The translations under genes and the position numbers were made by a program. Below, in pieces: positions 23,091 to 33,395 of a stretch of DNA of 64,000 bases. A model generated the notes under the pieces. It was given only the letters and a program-made list of their open reading frames with translations. It had not been told where the DNA came from and ran no database searches. The DNA is from Earliella scabrosa (taxonomy: Eukaryota; Basidiomycota; Agaricomycetes; Polyporales; Polyporaceae): positions 1,054,001 to 1,118,000 of the forward strand of contig JABYQQ010000018.1 in assembly GCA_022605405.1 (NCBI GenBank), in the 5' to 3' direction. Within the stretch, counting starts at the first letter, position 1, and every line of letters starts with the position of its first letter.

Positions 23091-23853
23091 CTACTCCACC
23101 CGTTGATTTTGAAGCGCCTCAACAAGACCGAGCTCCGCGATCGCATTGTGGTCCAGACACCCCGCCAGAGCCCCCAGGAGAAGCCCGTGGTTTCGGTCAT
23201 GAACACTGATCTGCCCGTCAGTAGCCTGTCCACGGGCCTTTGCCACCACACGAAGCTCGGCCAGAGATGTCTGCAGCTCCCTGACATCTGATTGATGCAT
23301 GAGCATGGGACGTGGCTTTGAGTGACCAATGTTTAATGCCCTCAGCTTGCGCAATATGATGGCGAGGACACTTACCACTTTCATGGTAGCTGTAGCAGCC
23401 CAATCTGGCATGGTGGGAGACGGATTGAGTAGATGCTCCCACCATCTGTCCCCAGCAAGGACAGTATTGGAGAAGTCCACATCCGATGCATGCGGGAGCA
23501 CCGTCGAGGCCTTGAGTGCTCGAACGTCCAGTGAAAGCGCCGTCCCCTCCCACTTCACCTCTTTGAGAACCTGGCGGATAATGGAGGGGACTTCCTTCGC
23601 TTCGCTAACCTGTTCATCGTGGCACCAAACATCGGCCACATACATCCCGAAAGCATAAACGGCCCTCCACTGGGGGCAGCAATTAGCTAAAATGAATCAT
23701 GGATAGTTATTGACTCACTGCTTCTCTACCAAGCCCATGACAGAACTGCCGATGAAGCAACTCACTGGCCCCAACAGGATAGGCTCTCGTCGCCGAGATG
23801 ATACGCCAGGCAATGAGCTGGAGCTCAACATAGGAAACAGGGGGAGTGCTCAT
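23091..23853 (-). CDS. element-borne hypothetical protein, paralogue A, 217 aa
   Basis: Exons 23853-23719, 23669-23376 and 23315-23091. The introns are 49 and 60 nt (GTGAGT...CCCCAG and GTAAGT...TCAAAG), in phase. Conserved landmarks shared with its neighbour at 24740-25418 are CHGLGREA at the end of exon 1, AGDRWWEHLL and MPDWAATATMKVV in exon 2, and PRPMLMHQSDVREL at the start of exon 3. The two genes also share intron positions. The protein is mostly helical with no signal peptide or membrane segment. No family recognised. It probably serves the transposon. Confidence 0.8.
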
Positions 23854-23859
23854 GGTGGT

Positions 23860-24739
23860 AGGGGGAGGACAATGAGACATCGACCGTGGGGCTCTACCGC
23901 AGCACCTCTTTGCTTCTTCTTAAGACTTTACTCACGCTACGGTCCGATCAGCCCGTGATCACCAACACGTTCTCATGAGGGTCATGCCCACATCTCTCCA
24001 TACAGAGAAATGTTTACATGGACCAGATCGTTCCCACATCGACAGATTTATGCCATATATATTTGTGTGATCGCAGCTCTTGAGCAATGAGTGAGACCGT
24101 TATACCTTAATAGAAAACGTCGGGCATGTCGATTACATGGTCGTGTCAGTAGCAGGCTCGGTAAAAATTTATTGTAACAGTCTGCAGGTAGTACTGCAGA
24201 AGTAATTCACCCAGAAATTACCCCAAATGGTCCATGTGCATGCAATACTACTTGACTGTGTATCTGTAGAACGTCGGGCATGCCCGAATGTTGTTGCAGT
24301 AGCACCAACAGCTGGACAGTGGCTGGGGGATGAAATTTACATCTAGTAATCCCCTTTCTACTCAATACACTACCAAGAAAAGCGAAATCTTGAATTGCTT
24401 TACTTTGTGATGCGTCAGCGGTGGGGGATGAGCAAATGTCGGGTATGCGGTGTCTCCCATAAACGTACAATATTGGGCATTCGGGGGTCATATGAACCGC
24501 TCAATTCATCGTTTATAATACTCGCTTTGCAGGAAAGACAAGTTCAAGCCAAATCGAGCGAGGCTTCACTCTGTGGGGCATTGCCCGCTGGAGGCAAATA
24601 AATGTCGGGCCTACGACAATTCTTCCGCAGACACCAACATCGAAGAATGTTGTTTTATAGCTATCTATGTGCCATGTTTAAGAAGGCGTTATAGATTCTA
24701 TTTTTGTGAATAACAAGCTCAGATCGAGATCCAATCGCA
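23860..24739. other. intergenic stretch between the paralogues, with TCGGGCA motifs
   Basis: No gene. Contains AACGTCGGGCA near 24116, a back-to-back palindromic pair ACGTCGGGCATGCCCGAATG at 24271-24290, and variants near 24436 and 24601. The right part is the 3' flank of paralogue B. Confidence 0.5.
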
Positions 24740-25418
24740 TCACTGTGTGAGCGCACCTTGTTTTCCGTCATCATTGCTCTCCATCTTCAAAAGCTCCACC
24801 TTCCTCTCTTGTGCAATGCCAAACACTCGTCGCGAGGAGTGTACAAGTCCTCGGACATCCGTTTGATGGACTATCATGGGACGAGGCTATAGCTATCAGC
24901 AAAACAAGAGCAGTAGTTCACTTTGGCCGACATACCACTTCCATAGTAGCCCGTGAGGCCCACTCAGGGAGATTCCCAGTGCCATCAATCAGTTGAGTCC
25001 ACCATCTCTCTCCTGCCAGGATACTCTGGCTGAAGTCCGTGAGCTCCTCTGGACAATCCAAGACATCTGTCTGAACAAGGGCAGCTACATCACAGATCAG
25101 GGTTGTCCCTGCCCAGCGCGTGACTTGAAGGGCACGCGCGAGAGGCCGAGGGACATCTTCGTCGTGATTCTGATCCATGCTGAATGCATGCCCAGCAGCG
25201 AGTCCGAAGGCAGACAATGCATGCCACTATTTCTGAAATCATCAGATCACTACATTTCATCTCGGTCAAGTACTCACCACTTCCCGCCCCAGGCCATGGC
25301 TGAACTGCATACGCAAGGGGGCGTCGGATAGTGTATCTTTGGGGTACACCTGCATAGCCGAAAAGATTCTCCAGGCTATGACAGATTGCTCAACCAGGGT
25401 GATTTGAGCTGTGGTCAT
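24740..25418 (-). CDS. element-borne hypothetical protein, paralogue B, 192 aa
   Basis: Exons 25418-25278, 25226-24936 and 24886-24740. The introns are 51 and 49 nt (GTGAGT...AAATAG and GTATGT...CTATAG), in phase. It aligns end to end with paralogue A: SHGLGREV before the first splice, AGERWWTQLI and LPEWASRATMEVV before the second, PRPMIVHQTDVRGL after it. The third exon is shorter and diverged. The tandem arrangement just downstream of the transposase gene, on the same strand, suggests a duplicated accessory gene. Confidence 0.8.
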
Positions 25419-25609
25419 GGTCAAAGAGAAGGTGTATTGGGCGTCTATCTGCATCACAAGGTATCCTGACTCGACCGGGCCGTCGAGCCGGTGGCTGACA
25501 GAATCCTGGCTATGTATATGTCGGGCAATACTTCCACAGGGAGATGGGACCCCTCGAGTAGTGGAATACATAACGGTGACGGGCCGGATGGAGGGTACAG
25601 GGGGGAAGT

Positions 25610-28600
25610 CTATGGTAAATGGGTGGCTCTAACTGTTTCAAACACCTCTTTGGCGTGATCGTGCATCCCCTGCCACAGCGCCATGCGCCTGTGAGCATAG
25701 GCATTGTATCCGGGCCCACGATCAAGCTCACGTCGGTGCCGCCAAGCTTGACGTAGGTGGAGGAACCACTCACACGTCCTGTCCATCTCCAATGGAACAA
25801 GAATGATCTCTTCCTCCCACCGCTTCATACGCGCGAGTGCACGAAGCCAGACCACTCTGTACACTAGAAGTCATAATTACGTGAATAGTCATCTCACTGA
25901 GAGTCAGAAGAACGTACTTTCAGCCATCCATGCACTTCCTTCCGAATCTCCTTTGACGTCAAGACTCCAAAACCAGGGCAAATTGAGCTGATGCACCCCA
26001 CGAGTGTTTTCCTCAATCAGTGTCGTATTCGCTTTGAGGTCAGCCTTCAGCAAGGGCTTGTAGACGCTGAGCTGTATGTCTAACAAGGTTCTATCCTCCG
26101 GGTTTGACATATCGTAGAGCTTGAGGAGCGCCTCGCGAGCGCGAGAGTAAACACGGGCATGGGTCTGCACCCCGACATCGGCCAGATGAACTTCATCGAA
26201 TGAGCGCAATTTTTGGCGCTGTGAGGTTGCGGGGCGGACGTTGTTTCGGAAAAGGAATGACTTGTACGCGACGCCGACCCTGACCCCATGGAGCGCGTCA
26301 TTCATCTGTCCAACCCGAAGTTTTCTCTCTAGCTCGACAAGATCCTGCAGACCATGTCTGAGGCAGTATGCTGGGCCTAAGGAGGAAGGCAGAGCAATCT
26401 GGATGCGTTCAGGAAGGAGAGGGGTGTCATCATCTGGATGTTGAGTGCGAGAAGTAGTGCTGTCCGAAGTGAGATCATCCCATTCAGCCCCGAGAGAACC
26501 AGAGTCAGCTGCAAGGTCGGATGTTGCGAGGGCTGCCGGAGGTATGAATTTGCGCGCAGCTTTGTGAAACTTCTCAATGTCGGCAAGGAGTTTGCCCCGC
26601 ATTTTCTCGAGGGCAAGCTTCTCGTTCACGTCAGCTGTGAGCTTCATTGAGCGTGCCTTGTGTGCTATGCCCAGGCTGGTTTACATTATCAGGCCTTGTC
26701 CTCCCTTATGCAACTGGGATCACCTACCGGGATTGGTCGATCTGAAGGCCCTGTGTGATCCACTCTGTTGCTCCTCTTGGTGGTCCTTTCCTCTTATTCT
26801 CCCGTTGACGAAGCTCGAGCTCAATTTGGGCCCGAGTAGGAACTACACCGCCTCCGAAGTTAGATATGGTAAAGAGATGTACCCGACATTAATGACTCAC
26901 GTTTCTTGCTCTGGACTGCATATACATCCATGGCAGACGGCTTGGACTTCCGTTCGTTGGCCGCCACCTCTGCCATTCTCCTCCATTTTGCAGAGTCATC
27001 TGGATCGGTGGAGCGATCTTGGTCATGGAACGCTGCTCGTGCAGGCGCAAGATTTTCACAAGCTACCCGCCATTTCTTCGCTAATGCCGGCACTAGACCA
27101 ATATGCGGTATATATGTTATGCACCATGTTCACCACTGTGGCAGCTACTCACCTAAACGTAGAAGCTTCATCCAGTTGGAGTCGTTCATGTGATCGTCGA
27201 TAACTTCCTGTCGATGCGCGGTCGACATACCACGGGTGCTGTCGGAAATGTTGTTGACATTGATCCACAGGCCTTCAAGGATCTCGTTGTCTTGAACCCC
27301 GGCTCCATCCAGATAACTGGGCGAGAAGCGCTGGTAGCACTCATTCCGATGCGCATGTACATGAAACTGCCCGATGCCTCCCCAGATGGTGAGATTGTCG
27401 GGCAGCGATAGGGCTGGACTCTCACGGAACCGCTTGAACAGATTCACGTAGTAATGGCACCATATGTCGTAGAGCACCATCAGTAGTGTCAAGCCACTCA
27501 GGAACATTGACACTTGGAAGAGACACCAGTCCATATTGCGCTGTCTGCAAGTTTGTCAGCGTGCTGCCGAACCGCGCCGCACTAACAGAAAGCCTACCCC
27601 TCTCCCGCATCGTAGTCAACCACACAGTGAGGCATAAAGAAACCATGACGGCTACACGCCGCTGCACCAATACCTGTAGCTTCAAGGGGGGCACGGGCGG
27701 AGGCTGCAGTTAGCACAGCGCGATGTTCGTTGCACTCCAGTTTCTGGGGCTACATAAGCAGGATGACAAGACAACACATGAGGGGACAGACCTGTTTGTG
27801 CGAAACTGCAGTTTTGAGATGCTCCTTGTATGGACCATTGGTGACCATGAAGCTGTGACCATCCGCAAAGCGTACATCATCTTCGGGATTCTTCATCTGC
27901 TGGTGTACAGCACTAAAGTTGCCATCCATAATTATTGATGTCATGTACTTCCACCTGAGCCGTGTTGAATTAGAATATTCGCACCATGAACCAGGGCATT
28001 GATGCATACTTTTCTTCATCCTGCTCCCAATTGGGAGGCAGATTGCCTTCCGGATGCGGACAGGCTGGACATCGCAGTGCAAACTGCCCCGGTTTCACGG
28101 TATGCACATCGTCGTAGCCTACACCACTTGTCTTGCGGGCAGTGAGATTCCGCCACTGACGTGATACTCTTAAAAGATCACGGTAGCGATCCTGCATATG
28201 GCGGTGAGTGAATATTAATGTCGGGCAGTGATTTCGATGGCTTACCGCCACGACATGCGGAAAGGCATCGTCTGTAAGTCGACGAAGGCGGTTGTAGTAG
28301 CTCAGCGCAGGAGTCTTGCATTCCTTATTGGTGAGCAAGAAGTCATCAAGTAGGCGCACGGTGAACACTGTTTTGGGTCGCTGCGACGTAGCAGGGTAGA
28401 GGCCCATGGTCAGAAGCTGCTCGTGATGGGGCTGCGCATCGGCGCACGAGCAAAACTCCACAAGAATCTCATGCACCCCACTGATATCTATGACAGTCAC
28501 CATGCGAGGCAGACATGGCAGCCCCAGCTGGGTCCGGGGTTGTTGACGGCAGGTGGAGATGTGGCGGTTAGTAGGTGCGTGTTGAGTGTGAGGGGCTGGC

Positions 28601-29656
28601 ATGTCGGCTGCCTCATCTGCAGGCATGGTGTAGATTGACGTCTCCTCGATTTCTCCCTCTTCTTCAGCTATCTCATCCGCGGGTTGCTCATCTGACGGAA
28701 TGTCGGGCAGCCCGGGGAAATGTGGTGGTGGAAGTGGTGCTGATTCGAGAAACGGGTCATCTTCGCGGCTTCGCTTCCGTCCATTCTGAATGTCCTGGGA
28801 TACAGGGGACGTATCGGGAGCAGGGGAAGGGGATGATGGAGGGCTGACTGTCGGCAAGCTTGGTAGAGGGGCAGATGGACGTGGGTCTGGGGATAGGCTT
28901 CGATGCTGTTGTCTGGATGGGTCTGCAGACGATGATGGGACTGAGCTATGTCTCCCGGCCGACGTAATGTCGGGTTCACGTGCCGCATGCAATTCGGTGG
29001 TCTCCCTGTATGCTTGAACAATCGGACAGGGGCGACCGGAATGACCAAGATGAATGCGGACATCGAGCTCCCGCAACCATCCCCGTGTATAGTGTGTTCC
29101 TGTCCAACGTTCCACACGATGGAAGGGGTGAGGGAGGTGCAAATGTCGACAGCAGGCGGAGCAGAATGACGGATATCCCATGCAGTCCAGACACCGCCAG
29201 TGTCCAGGAGCCCCACATTGACACAGTGCCGTGTCGCCCCCTCCTTCCGCAGTGTAGAGAATGCGAAGATAGGTATCCCGGAGATGAGTGAGCCAGAACT
29301 GTTGATAGTCGTTTGGAGTCTATGGTATGCAGTGGGGAAATCTGCATTGGACGCAAAACTGACACACAGGGAGACAGACGCACCATGCGACGCATACTCC
29401 CCAACATTGGCATTTCAAACGTGAACTCATTCCTCCCCTCGCCAATCTCTATACCCCCCGCAGCTCCGGCCCCGAATGGAGTACTTGGAGTCAATAATCG
29501 CAGTGGCCGTGGAGTACTTGGGGTGGATGCCACTGGTGGCGGCTGCCGACGGCGTCGAAGAATGAACTGTTGCGTGCCGCGTCGATTTTTTTTGACAGAG
29601 ACTTCTTTGGCCTCAAGGAGACCATGAGCACTTGTTCGGATTTTGGCACGAGTCAT
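25610..29656 (-). CDS. KDZ (Kyakuja-Dileera-Zisupton) transposase of the giant element, 1178 aa
   Basis: Ten exons: 29656-29384, 29298-28246, 28191-28010, 27954-27792, 27743-27598, 27544-27153, 27092-26901, 26851-26728, 26675-25918 and 25863-25610. All phases agree (3537 nt). The N-terminus is basic, followed by the CxC2 cysteine cluster typical of KDZ proteins (LCQCGAPGHWRCLDC, FCSACCRHLH, PFHRVERWTG) and a GVHEILVEFCSC segment. The catalytic region shows LYDIWCHYYVNL, then GGIGQFHVHAHRNEC, then DNEILEGLW, carrying the acidic residues expected of the RNase-H-fold core. The C-terminal helical region (LRVGQMNDAL, ending YRVVWLRALARMKRWEEE) is also typical. No stop or frameshift was needed, so it is probably functional. 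Two introns contain the TGCCCGACATT motif or a variant. Confidence 0.92.
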
Positions 29657-29703
29657 GAGAACGAGAGACCACAATGACGGTGGAGGCAGTAGAGACTTGC
29701 TAT

Positions 29704-31243
29704 TCAGAGTGAAGCAGTGCTAGATACAGATCTGCTTGCCCATGACGCCTCGGGAATCCCCAGATTGACATGCAATACCTCCGTCATAAACCACGAGTAG
29801 CATATACGATCGGCAGGCACTTCTGCTACGCCGTGGTGAATCAGGAAGCTTGATATCAAAGCAAGGGATCCTGGATTATACGCCATCTGCATTCCCAGAT
29901 TGCGTAGAACTATGGTCGCTCGGCGACACGACCCAAGAGACATGAGGAGATCCAACCACGCGGGCATGCCCGCATTATCCCGATGAAACGGTGTCTGTCG
30001 GTTGGAAATGACTTGAACGGCGTTGAAGACTGTAGGCCACACATCTAGGGCGGAACGAGCCATCGGATCTTGAGCTGCGACTTGAAGAGAAGAAATACCG
30101 GCACGGTACAGGGCGGGATGGGCAATGCGTAAAATGGCACTGAGTAGTGCGCCTGATTCGGCCATTGCTAGAGCCCACGCCTGTCCAGTTTGATGTCGCA
30201 GAGATGGGCTAGGCCTCGGGGTGTATGACGACGTCTGTGAGACAGAGGTCAGTGTAATAGCACAAGCAAGGCAATGTGAAGTATGACGCACTTGATGACC
30301 GAGCGCATATCCTGCGGGTTTGGCAAGCCAAGAGCCTGAGGGCCACACATTGCCCTCACGGTAGTATGTGGGAGCGGTGCGCCACTGTAGATGTTCCTGG
30401 CCAGGCGGTGGGTACCCTCCGCGCATTCTAATGGCCGGGGCGATGTACTCCGTTGCCCAGAGTAGATCGTTCTACTGCAATCAGTACAGTTTAGCAGAAG
30501 AACGAATTAGAGCGCACCTGGCGAGCCGTGGTTAGAATGCCTGGCAGTGCCCATGCCAGTATTCTTCCGACTGCATCTGTAATAATTCCAGGTCGCCTGA
30601 GAATGGGCATGCGGTTATGCAGAACATCTTCGACAGAACAGTATGGTGGAAATCGATGAAGCAGCTCGTTCTCGTAAGGCATGTTCATGCCGCGAGGTCG
30701 GCTGCCTAGTTCCTGCACCAAAGCTTCGGCATCCCACTTCATCCGCACTGACAGCTCACATTAGTACCCGTGCCAATCAGCATAGAGTCGAAACTTAAAC
30801 CTTCATAGTTATACGCTGAGGCAAGCACCTTCGCAGCTCGAATTAAGTCAACTGTCAGCTGGTTTGACCACGGCACTGGTTCCGACTTTATGAGTTCTTC
30901 AGCCACTCTCCATGCTTTCTTTCCACGCAGCTCGCCCTGGAAAAGTCTGTAGAGAAATTCAGCAGCTCTCTCTTGAAGAAGTAGATGGGATTCCATGGTC
31001 TGGGGAGGTTTGATAGTGGGGAAGAATCTTGGGTGCAACGGAGGTGAAGTTGACTCTGCAAGACGAGAAGTGGCGGTGTTCTCGCTATTACGACTCGGAA
31101 CAACCTCACGCCACTCGCATGAACAATAACATTGGTGAAACGGCATTGAACACAGGCTACAATGTCTGGTGACGTACAATGCAGGTCTTCACAGTCTGGA
31201 ATGCCTTGTACGGGACATTGGATAGCTCGGGCAAGTGCGGCAA
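29704..31243 (-). CDS. Tet/JBP-like 2-oxoglutarate/Fe(II) dioxygenase
   Basis: Exons 31243-31110, 31053-30801, 30747-30518, 30471-30292 and 30234-29704, with phases consistent and introns of 46-57 nt. The start is uncertain: a first exon from ATG 31372 is possible, and an internal ATG in exon 31053-30801 (MESHLLLQER) is another. Exon 1 has a cysteine cluster (QCPVQGIPDCEDLHC, ACVQC). The last exon carries the double-stranded beta-helix signature: FHRDNAG with the HxD iron ligands, a YNPGSLALIS turn, the distal histidine in HHGV, and ADRICYSWFM with the likely 2-oxoglutarate-binding arginine. Such enzymes oxidise 5-methylcytosine. Placement 48 bp upstream of the transposase ATG on the same strand suggests joint function, for example relieving methylation of the element's repeats. 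Confidence 0.85.
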
Positions 31244-31379
31244 CTGTGGATCATGTTGCGGCATGACCCGAACAGTGTCGGAATCCAATCGAAAGCTTGG
31301 AAAACATCTACACATGTATCTTTCCTGAATCCTCACAATAGCATGATATTCTTTTGACTCCAACCAGTACATGGGTGAC

Positions 31380-32337
31380 ATTGCCCGACTAATATATAGG
31401 TTGACTCAGCCACAGGACGACTGGCAGAGTTTCACGAGATCGACTCGTACATGACAGAATCGGGGGATGAGAACGATGATATCCACGAAGGACCAAGTCT
31501 CGCCCAGAGGGAGTTTGACAACTCGATTCTCTGTGCAGGTCGTTCTCTGCTAGATGCTGCGCGCCGGAACCCCTAGGCTGTGGGAGTGGATTCCGTCCCC
31601 ACGAACCGCTGTATCGTATGGTAATGGCCTACCAGCGATCCACCGCTGCTAGTGTGTTCTGTCGCGGACTACCTTTGCCGATCTCACCTGTATTTTACGT
31701 GCAGATACATCTATCTATGCTCATTCAAATTCATCTGACAATGGACGAATACATCCTGCATGCTATACATGCTACATATACGGGGTGTGTGCTGGTTGCA
31801 GCACACCCACACCCGTGCGATTGCCGGGTCACTATGGATTGCCTGAGAAGCCAACGAGCGAAGACAGACAGACATACCCAGTCACACAGCCAGTACGTTG
31901 CGCCGACAAGCACCTACCCGACATTACTTACAGTCGCACACATTTAGGTCATGGGGCGTGTCTGGTCACACCAAGCAAGAAGTGGAACCCATAGCAAACC
32001 ATGTGTAACGAAATGCGCATAGAGTGGTACCGGGGAGGTGACGCTTATGCGTGATATCGGATGCAACAATGGCATAAACATCTCTGGGGGTGTTTTGGCT
32101 GCCGGTTGTAGGAGTCAGAGTTTCTATCTCATGTCTAGGAGAGCATTCTGTACGTGCAGCGCACCTCTGAAGGTATCGACGATGCATGGATATTGTCCGG
32201 CCGGGCCGTCGTGCTTGACTAGCCGTCTGCCAAATAAAGCAATTTGATGGCTTGACAGTTGCGCGCTTAGCATACCTCAGTCATCATCCTTGGGGACCAT
32301 CGCCCTTCCATCTATCGCCGCTGCCTCTATGTCACCG
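31380..32337. other. intergenic stretch between divergent halves of the element
   Basis: No supported gene. It separates minus-strand cargo (transposase, Tet/JBP) from plus-strand cargo and probably holds promoters in both directions. Motif variants ATTGCCCGACTAAT (~31380) and TACCCGACATTA (~31915) are present. Confidence 0.5.
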
Positions 32338-32746
32338 TCCAGCACAATGGCACAACCACCGCTCACCAACGATGAGATCACCAAACTCAGCAGCGAGATC
32401 AACCTATGCCCCGTCATAACACATGTCGAGAGAGACAACATGAAGAAACGGCTGGTGATGGAGTTCCTGGAAGCTCGAGGTCACAGTACGCAGGACACGC
32501 ACGCACGCATCTCTCTCACCCATGTGAGTGTCAATCTTATTGGAAGCTACATATGTGCTGAGGGCGCCATGTTAGAAAGTTGTGACTTGGCTGTCCAACC
32601 GTTTCACAACACCCAACGTGCGCTTCACCATCGGAGCATTCAATGAAGCCAAAGCGCAGTTGTGGAACAAGCTCCCGGCGGAGGAGAGGGCTGAGTATGA
32701 GGAGGAGGCGGATAGATGGGCTCTCGAAGGTTCCCCGCCGCCATGA
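32338..32746 (+). pseudogene. decayed partial copy of the 33.4-kb HMG-like gene
   Basis: The first part (DEITKLSSEINLCP, ERDNMKKRLVMEFLEARGH) matches the N-terminus of the gene at 33396. The last part (FNEAKAQLWNKLPAEERAEY, ending EGSPPP and TGA at ~32744) matches that gene's second exon. About 70 codons in between (the NRVATRNSR to RRDEILAQ region) are missing or scrambled. It is therefore an internally deleted duplicate. Further degraded echoes (VWSELPVHVRAEYEQMA) lie near 32830-32880. Confidence 0.65.
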
Positions 32747-32749
32747 TGG

Positions 32750-33395
32750 CCCGGGATGCTGAAATACTACTAGCAGGGATACGAGGGGGCACAGGTTACA
32801 TTGTGGCGGTCAATTGCTTGACCGGGCAGGTGTGGAGTGAGCTGCCGGTGCACGTCAGAGCCGAGTACGAGCAAATGGCGTAAACTGCATGGCAAACGGT
32901 GCGGGTGAATGTATGCCGTTCAACTTCTCATGTGGCGGAACCAGCGCAGTGCCCGATATTATCAACCGTCTCCAGGCGACATACCATCGATGCTTGGCCG
33001 CAGATTGCTGCGGTAGAAATCCCCAGGTGCCAAAGTGAGTAAAGTGCTCGGTGCTTTGGAGCAATGCTTCGTAAAGGGGATGACACAGCATGAACTGGGC
33101 GCAATGGTTGAGTCAGCAGACATCTCGGAGGAAGGCTGCTGCCCGTCGTTTCTGCAGCAAGCATCGGCACGGTATAGCTACGGTGAAAACTGCTCAGTGT
33201 TGTAAACATATGAGGACAAATATGTCCAGAGACCGTCGACGAAACCCATCCAGGATATCATCCTCAGGGTGCCATCAGACGGATATTGTCATCTGATTGA
33301 GCGCCTAGTGACCCGCAGCGAGCGACATTGGTGAGCATCGCCCTCTTCACCCTGCGTTCCCTCGCTCTCAACCCCGCTCTCACTGTTACCATACC
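32750..33395. other. region of degraded gene fragments
   Basis: Contains the short echo of the HMG-like segment near 32830 and one TGCCCGATATT motif (~32950). No intact gene seen. Confidence 0.4.

Noticed and set aside
28699..28709. Motif copy 28699-28709 as an intronic site
   Set aside because: It lies in transposase coding sequence (a LPDIPSD stretch), so it may be coincidental and was not counted among the intron copies.
23091..31243. Starship (tyrosine recombinase) giant element
   Set aside because: No tyrosine-recombinase captain gene. The transposase is a KDZ enzyme, and the ends are inverted repeats with a target duplication.
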